Assembly: GCA_009692395.1 (NCBI GenBank)
Contig: SHZG01000003.1
Coordinates: forward strand, 1-37,701
From: Methylococcales bacterium
GTDB taxonomy: Bacteria; Pseudomonadota; Gammaproteobacteria; Methylococcales; Methylomonadaceae
DNA: 37,701 nucleotides
Direction of reading: 5' to 3'
The translations under genes and the position numbers were made by a program. The notes beneath the pieces are model-generated. The model saw only the letters and a list, made by a program, of their open reading frames with translations, did not search any database and was not told the origin of the DNA. Below, piece after piece: positions 1 through 8,748 of this stretch. Within the stretch, counting starts at the first letter, position 1. Each line of letters opens with the position of its first letter.

Positions 1-1
1 G

Positions 2-121
2 GAATTCTTGCCGCCTTATTCACCTGACTTAAATCCTATTGAACACAAATGGGCGCAAGCTAAAGCACTTAGAAGAAAGAAAAACTGCTCCACTGATACA
101 CTGTTCTCTCAGCTCTTTTAA
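2..121 (+). mobile_element. IS630-family transposase, C-terminal end (cut by window edge)
   Basis: Frame 2 is open from the window edge to a TAA at 119-121 and encodes about 39 residues. They include PYSPDLNPIEHKW, the hallmark of the C-terminal DDE catalytic segment of IS630/Tc1-type transposases, in which the Glu of NPIE is the third acidic residue. Only the tail is visible; the rest lies left of the window. Members of this family insert at TA dinucleotides. TA occurs at 143-144 and 145-146, just before recognisable methylase sequence begins, so the element's right end probably lies at about 122-146. I could not verify a terminal inverted repeat because the other end is absent. Confidence 0.85.
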
Positions 122-145
122 ATCATTTTATTTTGCTTTGGCTAT

Positions 146-1380
146 ACTTACAAACCCGAAGAGTTACAAACGCAGTGGCTCAGAGTCATCAATGAAGAAA
201 TTAACAAAGCCGAGTTGCCACAAGCTAAAAAGTACAACATGACTCAGCCTTATTCAACTATCGCGGTCGCACCCGCATTAGGTAAACCTAGCGATGCTAA
301 AACAGCAGCGAAATATCCCAAAGGCGTATTGTACGAACTCATTAAAAGCCTGAATGAAAAAGTCAGACCTTTTATCAGCATTTATCACGACTTTGATGTG
401 GTCGGTCACTTTTACGGTGAATTCCTTAAATACACAGGCGGCGATAAGAAAGCGTTAGGCATTGTTTTAACACCGCGCCATATCACCGATTTATTCGCCC
501 AATTAGCCAACGTCAATAAATCTAGCACTGTGTTAGATATTTGTGCGGGGACAGGCGGTTTTTTAGTGTCGGCTATGTTTCACATGATGCGCCACGCGGT
601 CACAAAAGAAGAAAAAGACCGTATTAAACGTGATGGACTCATTGGTGTTGAACATTTGCCCAATATGTACGCACTCGCCGCCAGTAACATGATGTTACGC
701 GGTGATAGTAAAGCTAACTGGCACCAAGGCAGTTGTTTTGATTTAGGCATTGTCGAAGCTGTTAAAAAACATCAGTGCAATATTGGTTTACTTAACCCTC
801 CGTATTCTCAAAGCGATGACGCTTTACACGAATTGGTGTTTATCAGGCAAATGTTAGAGTGTCTTGAACCCAACAGTGTTGGCATTACCATTGTGCCGAT
901 GTCCTGCGCTATTTCACCCCATCCAATGCGTGAAGAACTCATGCGTTCGCATACCCTAGAAGCGGTGATGTCCATGCCGACCGAATTATTTTATCCAGTC
1001 GGTACAGTGCTTGCATCATGGTGTGGACAGCCCATAAACCTCATGCAGAAAGCGATAAAAAAACATGGTTTGGTTACTGGAAAGACGATGGTTTTGTTAA
1101 AACTAAACATCGGGGGCGTATTGACTTGCATCATCGCTGGGCGGCGACTCGTGACCGTTGGGTAGAAATGTTCAGAAATCGTGAAGTGCACGCGGGTGAA
1201 AGTGTGTTGCAAAAAGTGACTCATGAAGATGAATGGTGTGCTGAGGCTTATATGGAGACTGACTATTCTGCGATTGCTCAAGCGGATTTTGAACGTGAGG
1301 TCAAGAAATTTGCATGGTACAATTTGATGTTGAATATTCAAGAAAATACTGATGCAGACGAGGACAACAATGAGGCTTGA
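146..1380 (+). pseudogene. N-6 adenine DNA methylase (HsdM / BcgI-A-like), truncated and frameshifted
   Basis: This encodes the methyltransferase part of a restriction-modification enzyme. Motif I (LDICAGTGGF, about 530-565) binds S-adenosylmethionine and motif IV (LLNPPYSQ, about 787-815) is the adenine-N6 catalytic motif. The frame is open from the transposase stop (codons readable from about 149, YKPEELQTQW), so the first apparent start (TTG at 215) is not the native one and the true N terminus is missing. In BcgI-like enzymes that N terminus carries the nuclease. Near 1009-1010 the reading frame shifts: ...FYPVGTV continues as CIMVWTAHKPH in the frame opening at 1018, consistent with loss of one base. 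The 3' end overlaps the specificity gene by 10 bases. It is probably inactive, through both IS630 truncation and frameshift. The BcgI-type assignment rests on the paired subunit and is less certain than the methylase call. Confidence 0.85.
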
Positions 1381-2330
1381 TGAACTTTTTGATGTAAGCA
1401 ATGGTGTTGTTAGTTCTTGCTTAAAAATTTTAGAGCGTCATGAAACTGGAACTATTCCATTTATCAGACTTGCCAGTACACAAAGGCGGACTGTTGCAGG
1501 TTGGGTTAAAAGAGATTCTTTAAATGCAGAGAATATATATCCGAAAGAATCTCTTTTTGTTTCGACAAATGGTGAGGGAAGTCATAGTTATTCGTATGTT
1601 TCTCCGTTTGAATTTGTTCCTAACAGTGATGTAGCAGTCCTGACTCCGAAGCGTGAAATGTCACTTCAGGAAAAGATATACTTCGCACGCTGTATCACTA
1701 TGAATCGTTATCGGTTCTCTTACGGTCGTAAGCCAAAAGGCGAACGCCTTAAAAGAATCGAGTTGCCAGAAATAATTCCTGTGTGGGTGAACTCCACTGA
1801 CATTCAGGATTACACTAGCCACTTGGATTCAGTGACAAATGAAAAAATTGCTTTAGATACATCACAATGGCAGCCCTTTGAGTTTCAATCTTTATTTGAA
1901 ATTGAGCGTGGACGAGGCCCTAGACGTAAAGACCTAGACAGTAGTGGCTCTACGCCTTTTGTATCATCAAGCGACTCACATAATGGCGTGACAGGCATTA
2001 CATCAACACCCGCTTGTCATAAAGGTAACACTATAGGCGTTAATAGAAACGGCAGTGTAGGTGAAGCGTTTTATCAATCACTACCATTTTGCTCTACCGA
2101 AGATATCCACATTTTTAACGCTAAATTCCCGCTTAATCCTTATCTCGGCTTATTCTTCACAACGCTGATTCGCCGCGAAAAATACAGATTTAGCTATGGT
2201 CGAAAATGGGGGAATTGAACGCATGAAAAAATCAACAATACATCTGCCCGTCAAAACAGACGGCACACCCGACTGGGATTTTATGGAGCAGTACATTAAA
2301 TCCTTACCCTACAGCTCACAGATTGAGTAA
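1371..2330 (+). pseudogene. Restriction-modification specificity subunit (HsdS / BcgI-B-like), 3' frameshift
   Basis: This is the DNA-recognition subunit that would pair with the methylase just upstream; its ATG at 1371 overlaps the methylase end. The protein has two target-recognition halves. Each closes with the same short motif, YRFSYGRK followed by an ERLK or ERMK segment (about 1708-1755 and about 2183-2230), as expected for a two-TRD specificity protein. The first frame stops at 2218, but the frame entered after G5 (2208-2212) continues as GIERMKKSTIHLPV..WDFMEQYIKSLPYS to TAA at 2328-2330, a typical end for these proteins. One extra G explains the break. The last 37 or so residues are lost in the frameshifted product. 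Confidence 0.8.
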
Positions 2331-2354
2331 TTATGCGCCTTACACCGCGTTGAC

Positions 2355-3491
2355 TCAGTCCGTTTGAATGAACTTTCCCAAAACACTATCCAAAAAATTC
2401 CAGCCTTTTTCTGAGCAGCGATAATAACCATCTTGCTGAATAATTAGCCCCTGTGTTAAACAGTCGGATAATGCGGGTTCTAGCGTATCAATCAATAAGC
2501 CTGTGGTGGCTTGGTAGTTTTCCAGCGTGAAGCCTTGTTTCAGGCGTAGATTATTCATGATAAATTCTAACGGTAGTTCGCTACTCATAACTATTTCACT
2601 GCTTCCATTGTTTTGTGGATTCTGTAAATACTGTTCTGGGCTTTTGGCTTTAAAACTGCGTGTAATTGATTGCGGTAGCTGGTGGCTGATTTTGCCGTGT
2701 GCGCCTGCGCCTATGCCTAAATAATCGCCGAATTGCCAGTAGTTGAGGTTATGTTGGCATTGTCGCCCTGTTTGACCGTAAGCTGATATTTCATATTGTG
2801 AATAACCACTTGCGGCTAGTTGCTGTTGACAGCGTTGCTGCATGGCAAAAATATGGTCGTCATTGGGCAGTTGTGGCGGAAATTTATGAAAATAGGTGTT
2901 GGGTTCTAGGGTGAGTTGATAAAAAGAAATGTGCGTGGGCTGTAAGTTGATGGCTTTATTGACATCATCTAGGCTATCAAAATGATCATCGGGTAAACCG
3001 AACATTAAGTCGATATTAAAATTATCAAAACCTGCTTGATGGGCAATTTCTGCGGCACGCTGGGCTTCACCTGCGGAATGTACGCGCCCTAATTTTTTTA
3101 ATAACGCTTCGTGAAAGGTTTGTATGCCGATGGATAGGCGATTAATGCCTAAAGCGCGATAGTCGGCAAATTTTTGGCTTTCAAAGGTACTGGGATTGGC
3201 TTCTAAGGTGATTTCTATATTTTCTTTTAACGTGACTTGCTGTTCTACACCTCGCAGTAAACGATTAAGCGATTCAGGTGAAAATAAGCTAGGTGTGCCG
3301 CCACCAATAAAAATACTGCTGATAGGACGAGTAATCTGATAGCGTTGTAAATCAGCGGCTAAATCAATCAGTAAAGCATCAATATAACGCGCTTCGGGGG
3401 TGTCGGTTTTTATGGCGTGAGAATTAAAGTCGCAATAAGGACATTTTTTAATGCACCAAGGAATGTGGATATAGAGGCTAAGTGGCGGCAA
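2355..3491 (-). CDS. hemW: Radical SAM heme chaperone HemW
   Basis: HemW binds heme and is thought to deliver it to respiratory enzymes; it was long misannotated as oxygen-independent coproporphyrinogen oxidase. The 378-residue protein begins PPLSLYIHIPWCIKKCPYC, carrying the CxxxCxxC cluster motif followed by DFNSH, which separates HemW from HemN. A SAM-binding IFIGGGTPS segment follows, then the C-terminal HemN-type domain (LPLEFIMNNLRLKQGF). The only in-frame start is TTG at 3491: an in-frame stop lies a few codons upstream and there is no obvious Shine-Dalgarno, so translation may be weak. It converges with the broken specificity gene, whose stop is 24 bases away. Length is normal for the family. 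Confidence 0.95.
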   Translation of the reverse strand: MPPLSLYIHIPWCIKKCPYCDFNSHAIKTDTPEARYIDALLIDLAADLQRYQITRPISSIFIGGGTPSLFSPESLNRLLRGVEQQVTLKENIEITLEANPSTFESQKFADYRALGINRLSIGIQTFHEALLKKLGRVHSAGEAQRAAEIAHQAGFDNFNIDLMFGLPDDHFDSLDDVNKAINLQPTHISFYQLTLEPNTYFHKFPPQLPNDDHIFAMQQRCQQQLAASGYSQYEISAYGQTGRQCQHNLNYWQFGDYLGIGAGAHGKISHQLPQSITRSFKAKSPEQYLQNPQNNGSSEIVMSSELPLEFIMNNLRLKQGFTLENYQATTGLLIDTLEPALSDCLTQGLIIQQDGYYRCSEKGWNFLDSVLGKFIQTD

Positions 3492-3551
3492 GGGAGAGGT
3501 GTTTTAATAGGTTGGAGGGTGTAAGTGTGAATCACTATTCACCTGTAAAAC

Positions 3552-3575
3552 GGTGGGCAAAAAAACCTGCCCACC
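3552..3575 (-). terminator. Hairpin downstream of ppiD
   Basis: Eight-base arms GGTGGGCA (3552-3559) and TGCCCACC (3568-3575) pair around an 8-base loop, 13 bases past the ppiD stop on the minus strand. There is no clean T tract after the stem on that strand (the T run is in the loop), so it may be an RNA 3'-end stabiliser or a dispersed palindrome rather than a strong intrinsic terminator. Confidence 0.5.
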
Positions 3576-3587
3576 CTATATGATGTG

Positions 3588-5474
3588 TTACTGCGCTGCT
3601 TGTTCCAGAAGTTGAGCCTTCGGCGTTAGTGTTATATCGGCACTGGACTGTAAGCTGTTGACTACTGTGTTAAATTCAGCTTGACCAAATGCGTGGGCAA
3701 TGTTCTTTTTTGCCAGTTCTAGTTTTTTCTTATCATCGTCACTCATGATGCCAGTGGTTACTTTTGTGACACTGATAATCACTTGTTCACCTGTCGGTAA
3801 TGGCACGACAACAACACTGGCTTTATCACCTACGGGTTTAGCCGCTTTGAAAACAGCATCGGCTAATGGTGCGGGTAACTGAGGTTTGTTACGCGATAAT
3901 CCTGTGACTTTTTTGATATTCAGCTTTTGTTCAGTGGCGATAGCTTGCATAGATTCGCCCGCTTGTAAGCGGGTAGCGATTTGTTTTGCTTGGGTAACAG
4001 CCAGTAACTTGGCTTTATCCGCTAATAACGCCGCTATGATGTCTGTTTTAACGGCATTCAAATCACGCGCAGTGGCTTCTTTATGCTCTAGTTGGCGTAA
4101 TACCACTAAACGATCCGAGCCTAGTTCAATAGGCGTGCTGTTGTTACCTTGTAAGACTTCTTCAGAAAATGCTACGCCGCGTATTTTATCTTCTGCGGCA
4201 ATACCTTCACCTTTGTCTTTAGTAAACAAGGTTGATTTCTGAACTGTTAGCCCTAAAGTGTCCGCGACCGCTTGTAGACTGTCAGGATGTTCAAAGCTCA
4301 TGGCGGTTAAGGTTTCACCTGATTCATAAAATCCAGTTTCTGCTTGCGCTTTTTGATAGGCTTTGGTGACTTCCTCTTTAAGGCTATCAAATGGCTTAAC
4401 ATCGCCTGCAACTAATTCAGTAACAGTGATTAGATGGTAGCCAAATTTTGATTTAACTGGATTGGATACGTCATTTAATTTTAAGGTAGTCGCTGCATCT
4501 TCAAGCGGTTTTTCCAGTGATCCCGCCGTAAATAAGCCTAAATCACCGCCTGTTTTCGCTGTTAATTTATCGTCAGAGACTGCTTTTGCAACAGTCGCAA
4601 AGTCTTTAGTGGCTAAGTCTTGTTTTGCTTTCAATGCTTTTTCTAAAGCCGTTTTATCATCGATTTTGTCATTGACTATGAATAAAATATGGCTGATTTT
4701 TCGACGTTCTGGCGTAGTGTATGAATCTTTTTGCTCATCATAAAACGTTTTTAATTTTTCATCCGTGACAGTTACTTTTTTAGCTAGCTCAGTTAGCGAT
4801 AATTCGACATATTCAACAGACAGCTGTTCGGGTATTTGGTATTGCGCTTGATGCTGTTGATAATAGCTGGCAATGTCTGCTTCTGAGGGTTGCTCGGTTA
4901 ATACAGGGATTGCTACCGTTATGGTGTCAACATCACGCTGTTGATTTTGAATTTTAAAAAAGTTGTCAACATCGTAGTCTGTGGCAAAACTGCTATTGAC
5001 AATACCGCCCTGAAACTGCTCCATAGTCAACGCGTTTTTAATGCGGTTACCAAACTCATTGGCTGTCATTTTTTGTGAGTTTAATAGGGCTTTATATTGC
5101 CCATCATTAAATTTGCCATTCACTTGAAAGTAGGGCAATGTTTTAATGAACTCACGCGTGTCATTATCAGTGGCAACAAGACCTTGTTTACGCACATATT
5201 GTAATAACACTTCATCGCTGATTAGTTTTTCTAAGGCTTGACCTTTTAAACTTTGTTCATCAATACTCATACCCTGAAATTGCTGGCTATACTGCTCGTA
5301 GGCTTTATTGACATCCTGCTGATAAAAAGTTTTATCACCTACTGAAGCAACACCTGCTTCTTTGCTACTATCTGTGTAATTATTGATACCCCATAAGCCA
5401 AAGGCTACACACATACCAATCAACATAACCTGCGCGAAAATACCATGCGCTTTATCTCTAATTTTTGTCAGCAT
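3588..5474 (-). CDS. ppiD: Periplasmic folding chaperone / peptidyl-prolyl isomerase PpiD
   Basis: PpiD is an inner-membrane-anchored periplasmic chaperone that helps newly exported proteins leave the Sec translocon. The 628-residue protein starts MLTKIRDKAHGIFAQV, then one hydrophobic membrane segment (about residues 14-30, VMLIGMCVAFGLWGI), a SurA-like N-terminal chaperone region, a parvulin domain around residues 255-355 (RRKISHILF.., GDLGLF.AGSL.., SKFGYHLI) and a C-terminal chaperone lobe. The ATG at 5474 is preceded by an AGGTAGAG ribosome-binding site. Its position after hupB and two tRNAs, at the end of the clp-lon block, is the standard gammaproteobacterial arrangement. A bidirectional terminator sits only about 30-40 bases upstream, so its own promoter must overlap that hairpin or transcription must read through. 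Confidence 0.95.
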   Translation of the reverse strand: MLTKIRDKAHGIFAQVMLIGMCVAFGLWGINNYTDSSKEAGVASVGDKTFYQQDVNKAYEQYSQQFQGMSIDEQSLKGQALEKLISDEVLLQYVRKQGLVATDNDTREFIKTLPYFQVNGKFNDGQYKALLNSQKMTANEFGNRIKNALTMEQFQGGIVNSSFATDYDVDNFFKIQNQQRDVDTITVAIPVLTEQPSEADIASYYQQHQAQYQIPEQLSVEYVELSLTELAKKVTVTDEKLKTFYDEQKDSYTTPERRKISHILFIVNDKIDDKTALEKALKAKQDLATKDFATVAKAVSDDKLTAKTGGDLGLFTAGSLEKPLEDAATTLKLNDVSNPVKSKFGYHLITVTELVAGDVKPFDSLKEEVTKAYQKAQAETGFYESGETLTAMSFEHPDSLQAVADTLGLTVQKSTLFTKDKGEGIAAEDKIRGVAFSEEVLQGNNSTPIELGSDRLVVLRQLEHKEATARDLNAVKTDIIAALLADKAKLLAVTQAKQIATRLQAGESMQAIATEQKLNIKKVTGLSRNKPQLPAPLADAVFKAAKPVGDKASVVVVPLPTGEQVIISVTKVTTGIMSDDDKKKLELAKKNIAHAFGQAEFNTVVNSLQSSADITLTPKAQLLEQAAQ

Positions 5475-5505
5475 AACGCTCTACCTGAAATGGTGTGATT
5501 CTAAG

Positions 5506-5545
5506 CAAAAAAAAACCCCGAACCAGACGGCTCGGGGCTTTTTTG
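5506..5545 (-). terminator. Intrinsic terminator after the hupB-tRNA unit
   Basis: Stem CCCCGA (5516-5521) pairs with TCGGGG (5532-5537) across a 10-base loop. It is flanked by a long A run on the left (about 5507-5515) and T6 on the right, giving a U tract in either direction. On the minus strand it lies right after tRNA-Asp and would end the hupB-tRNA-Val-tRNA-Asp transcript. Confidence 0.85.
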
Positions 5546-5548
5546 ATT

Positions 5549-5625
5549 TGGCGGAGTGGACGGGACTCGAACCCGCGACCACCGGCGTGACAGGCCGGTA
5601 TTCTAACCAACTGAACTACCACTCC
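5549..5625 (-). tRNA. tRNA-Asp (GTC)
   Basis: A 77-base cloverleaf on the minus strand. The acceptor stem GGAGTGG pairs with CCACTCC, followed by discriminator G and an encoded CCA. The anticodon loop in CCTGTCACG gives anticodon GTC (Asp), and the T arm contains GGTTCGAGTCC. It lies 6 bases downstream of tRNA-Val, in the same transcript. Confidence 0.97.
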
Positions 5626-5631
5626 AAAGTC

Positions 5632-5707
5632 TGGTGGGTGCTGAGGGGATCGAACCCCCGACATTCGCCTTGTAAGGGCGACGCTCTCCCAGCTGAGCTA
5701 AGCACCC
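5632..5707 (-). tRNA. tRNA-Val (TAC)
   Basis: A 76-base cloverleaf on the minus strand. Acceptor GGGTGCT pairs with AGCACCC, with encoded ACCA; D arm AGCTCAGCTGGGAGAGC; anticodon TAC in CCTTACAAG (Val); T arm GGGTTCGATCC. Its 5' end is only 13 bases after the hupB stop, leaving no room for a separate promoter outside hupB. Confidence 0.97.
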
Positions 5708-5720
5708 GACTAAAGAAAGA

Positions 5721-5993
5721 CTAGTTTACAGCATCTTTTAAACTTTTACCAGCTTTAAATGCAGGAATTGTTGCTGCTTTGATAGTTATTTCGTCACCAG
5801 TCTGTGGATTACGACCTTTACGCTCTGCTCTTTCTTTAACAGAGAACGTACCAAAGCCGACTAAAGCAACAGAATCACCTGCATTTAAAGCCGTGGTTAC
5901 TGCACTCAGAAAACCATCTAACGCGCTTCCAGCATCTACTTTTGTTAAGCCAGATGATGCAGCTATTGCATCAATCAGTTGTGATTTATTCAT
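5721..5993 (-). CDS. hupB: Nucleoid protein HU, beta-type
   Basis: HU is a small histone-like dimer that bends DNA without sequence specificity. The 90-residue protein has the full family layout: N-terminal helices MNKSQLIDAIA, the body GFGTFSVKERAERKGRNPQTG with the DNA-intercalating arm (RNPQTG, Pro present), and the C-terminal helix PAFKAGKSLKDAV. The ATG at 5993 has a strong AAGGGGG ribosome-binding site. It is separated from lon by 186 bases carrying its own sigma-70 promoter. Downstream on the same strand come tRNA-Val, tRNA-Asp and a terminator, so the mRNA probably continues into the tRNAs and is cut by RNase P. Confidence 0.97.
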   Translation of the reverse strand: MNKSQLIDAIAASSGLTKVDAGSALDGFLSAVTTALNAGDSVALVGFGTFSVKERAERKGRNPQTGDEITIKAATIPAFKAGKSLKDAVN

Positions 5994-6091
5994 TTTTCCC
6001 CCTTAGGAAACAATTTTGTAGTTATTTACAAGCCCTGTGTGTTGATGCGCCTGTACCTGTACAATCTCAGGCAACACAATAAACGCTGGCA

Positions 6092-6121
6092 TTTATATCA
6101 ATAGCGGTTGCATAGTGTCAA
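6092..6121 (-). promoter_or_regulatory. Sigma-70 promoter of hupB
   Basis: Read on the minus strand: a perfect -35 box TTGACA (6116-6121), an 18-base spacer and -10 box TATAAA (6092-6097, 5 of 6 to consensus). It lies about 100 bases before the hupB ATG and after the lon stop. It is the clearest vegetative promoter in the window. Confidence 0.75.
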
Positions 6122-6179
6122 GTTTTAAAATCCCTAGAGACCTTGATTCTTGCGGTTTTACGCAAGTTACAACCGCTTT

Positions 6180-8597
6180 TTAGTGTGCCAAAAGTGGCTG
6201 GTTTTTTGTTTTAACAAGATCAGCGTCATTTTTTACTTGTTCTTTGGTGTCTTTTTTTGCTACGGGAACAGGCATATATTGCAAGGCGACTTCTAACACT
6301 TCATCTATCCAATGCACGGGTCTTATGTCTAGGTTTTGTTTAATATTTTCGGGTATTTCCACGAGGTCTTTCGCATTTTCTGCGGGAATCAATACCGTAG
6401 TGATACCGCCACGATGTGCTGCTAACAGCTTTTCTTTTAAACCACCGATAGGCAATACTTCACCACGCAAGGTGATTTCGCCTGTCATAGCGACATTGGC
6501 ACGCACAGGTATTTTAGTTAATGCGGAAATAATCGCCGTACACATACCTATACCCGCGCTAGGGCCGTCTTTAGGGGTTGCACCTTCGGGTACATGGACG
6601 TGGATGTCATTCTCTTGAAATACTTTATTATCAATACCCAAAATTTCTGAACGACTTCTGACTACGGTCATGGCCGCTTCAATAGATTCTTTCATTACAT
6701 CGCCCAGCTTACCTGTCGCCGAATGCTTGCCTTTACCTGGAATAACCGCTGTTTCGATGGTCAACAATTCACCTCCGACTTCAGTCCACGCTAAGCCTGT
6801 GACTTGTCCAATTTGATCTTGCTCTTCGGCTAAGCCATAGCTAAAACGTCTAATGCCTAAATAGTCTGATAAATTCTCTGGCGTAATCAGCACTTTTTCT
6901 TTTCTAGGTTTTAACAATAAATCTTTGACGACTTTACGACAAAGTTTAGAAATATCGCGTTCCAAATTACGCACACCCGCTTCACGCGAGTAATAGCGAA
7001 TCATATCTCTGACAACGGCTTCGGATATGTCTATTTCGCGTTCTTTCAGCCCGTTATTTTTAATTTGTTTAGGAATTAAATAGTGTAAGGCGATATTGAT
7101 TTTTTCATCTTCGGTATAACCTGCCAGACGAATCACTTCCATTCTGTCCAATAGGGCAGGGGGGATATTCATGGTGTTAGCGGTTGCCACAAACATGACA
7201 TCGGATAAATCAAAATCGACTTCTAAATAATGATCTGAGAAGGTATGGTTTTGTTCAGGATCTAACACCTCTAATAATGCAGAGGCAGGATCACCACGAA
7301 AATCCGCCGCCATTTTGTCGATTTCATCGAGTAAAAACATCGGATTACGGGTTTTTATTTTCGCTAAATTCTGCAAAATCTTCCCAGGCATAGAACCAAT
7401 GTAAGTGCGTCTATGACCACGAATTTCCGCTTCATCACGCACACCGCCTAATGCCATACGCACATAGCTACGATTAGTTGCCCGTGCAATTGATTCACCT
7501 AAGGAGGTTTTACCCACACCTGGAGGCCCTACTAAGCACAAAATAGGACCTTTCAACTGTTTGACGCGTTGATGGACGGCGAGGTATTCCAAAATACGTT
7601 CTTTCACTTTTTCTAAGCCGTAATGCTCAGTTTCCAACACTTGTTCGGCGATTTTTAAATCATGGCGCACTTTAGTTTTTTTCTTCCACGGTACGTTGAC
7701 CATCCAGTCAATATAATTGCGCACTACCGTGGCTTCCGCTGACATTGGCGACATCATTTTAAGTTTATTAAGCTCAGCGTCTGCTTTAGTTTTCGCCTCC
7801 TTAGACATTCCAGCTTCGGCGATTTTTTTGGCTAACTCTTCAATTTCATTCGGCACATCTTCCATTTCGCCCAATTCTTTTTGAATCGCCTTCATTTGTT
7901 CATTCAAATAATATTCGCGCTGATTTTTTTCCATTTGCTGTTTAACACGCACACGGATTTTTTTCTCTATTTCCAGTAGGTCTATCTCCCCCTCCATCAG
8001 CGTCATTAAACGCTCCAGACGCTTTTCAACGTCCGTAGTTTCGAGAACTATCTGCTTATCCTGCACTTTTAAATTCATGTGTGCGGCGATGGTATCAGCG
8101 AGTCGGCTAGGATCATCAATACCCGCTAAAGAAATCAGCACTTCGGGTGGGATTTTATTGTTCAGCTTAACGTATTGTTCAAATGAGCTGATGACCGTGC
8201 GTTGCAAAACATCTTGTGCTGGCTCAGATAAAGTTGAAATATCATTAAGTGGTGCAATAACCGCTGAAAAAAAGCTATCGGTTGCTTGATAGTGCAGCAC
8301 TTCACAACGCTCGCTACCCTCTACTAATACTTTAACCGTACCATCAGGTAATTTCAGTAATTGTAGGACATTGGCAAGCGTACCAATCTGATAAAGATCG
8401 CTCGCATCGGGGTCATCAACCTCGGCATCTTTTTGTGCCACCAACAACACTTGTTTGTTGTCTTTCATAGCGGCTTCTAAAGCGTCTATTGATTTTTCTC
8501 TGCCGACAAATAAAGGAATAACCATGTGTGGATACACCACTACATCTCTCAGCGGCAAAACTGGAATTAATACGTCTGTTGTTTTATGAGTTTCCAC
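6180..8597 (-). CDS. lon: ATP-dependent protease Lon
   Basis: Lon is the cytosolic AAA+ serine protease that degrades misfolded and regulatory proteins. In order: N-terminal substrate-binding domain (IPVLPLRDVVVYPHMVIPLF..), a coiled central region (EGEIDLLEIEKKIRVRVK), Walker A GPPGVGKTSL, Walker B FLLDEIDKM, and the C-terminal protease domain with catalytic Ser in PKDGPSAG and Lys in the GGLKEKLLAAHR helix. I prefer GTG at 8597 because ACAGG precedes it at a workable distance and it leaves about nine residues before IPVLPLRD, as in E. coli; GTG at 8615 is possible but lacks a ribosome-binding site. It lies between clpX and hupB as in E. coli, with a possible heat-shock promoter upstream. 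Confidence 0.96.
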   Translation of the reverse strand: METHKTTDVLIPVLPLRDVVVYPHMVIPLFVGREKSIDALEAAMKDNKQVLLVAQKDAEVDDPDASDLYQIGTLANVLQLLKLPDGTVKVLVEGSERCEVLHYQATDSFFSAVIAPLNDISTLSEPAQDVLQRTVISSFEQYVKLNNKIPPEVLISLAGIDDPSRLADTIAAHMNLKVQDKQIVLETTDVEKRLERLMTLMEGEIDLLEIEKKIRVRVKQQMEKNQREYYLNEQMKAIQKELGEMEDVPNEIEELAKKIAEAGMSKEAKTKADAELNKLKMMSPMSAEATVVRNYIDWMVNVPWKKKTKVRHDLKIAEQVLETEHYGLEKVKERILEYLAVHQRVKQLKGPILCLVGPPGVGKTSLGESIARATNRSYVRMALGGVRDEAEIRGHRRTYIGSMPGKILQNLAKIKTRNPMFLLDEIDKMAADFRGDPASALLEVLDPEQNHTFSDHYLEVDFDLSDVMFVATANTMNIPPALLDRMEVIRLAGYTEDEKINIALHYLIPKQIKNNGLKEREIDISEAVVRDMIRYYSREAGVRNLERDISKLCRKVVKDLLLKPRKEKVLITPENLSDYLGIRRFSYGLAEEQDQIGQVTGLAWTEVGGELLTIETAVIPGKGKHSATGKLGDVMKESIEAAMTVVRSRSEILGIDNKVFQENDIHVHVPEGATPKDGPSAGIGMCTAIISALTKIPVRANVAMTGEITLRGEVLPIGGLKEKLLAAHRGGITTVLIPAENAKDLVEIPENIKQNLDIRPVHWIDEVLEVALQYMPVPVAKKDTKEQVKNDADLVKTKNQPLLAH

Positions 8598-8632
8598 AAA
8601 GAATACCTGTAACACAATTTAAGGATGTGACG

Positions 8633-8661
8633 ATTATGAGGGCGGTGTGTGAAATAGCAAG
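8633..8661 (-). promoter_or_regulatory. Possible sigma-32 (heat-shock) promoter of lon
   Basis: Minus strand: CTTGCT (8656-8661), a 13-base spacer and CCCTCATAAT (8633-8642) resemble the sigma-32 pattern CTTGAA-N13-CCCCATNT with mismatches in both boxes. The position, about 35-45 bases before the lon start and after the clpX terminator, is right, and E. coli lon is heat-shock controlled. The match is partial. Confidence 0.3.
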
Positions 8662-8691
8662 GTGAAACGCTAATTTTGTGATTGTTAAAGG

Positions 8692-8728
8692 CAAAAAAAA
8701 GGAGCTTTCGTAAAAAAGCTCCCTTTTT
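8692..8728 (-). terminator. Intrinsic terminator of the tig-clpP-clpX unit
   Basis: Arms GGAGCTTT (8701-8708) and AAAGCTCC (8715-8722) form an 8-bp stem with a 6-base loop. On the minus strand the stem is followed by a run of eight T (A8 at 8693-8700 on the plus strand), a textbook rho-independent terminator about 25 bases past the clpX stop. Confidence 0.9.
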
Positions 8729-8748
8729 CTGTGACCTAGTCAGTTCTG

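Noticed and set aside
39..242. 67-codon plus-strand open frame at the left edge
   Set aside because: Overlaps the IS630 transposase tail in a different frame and has no recognisable content.
991..1401. 136-codon minus-strand open frame opposite the methylase
   Set aside because: Antisense to coding sequence carrying methylase motifs; no motif of its own.
6151..6175. Hairpin GCGGTT/AACCGC after lon
   Set aside because: On the lon (minus) strand it lacks a T tract; the plausible terminator orientation is the plus strand, where no gene ends. Not convincing.
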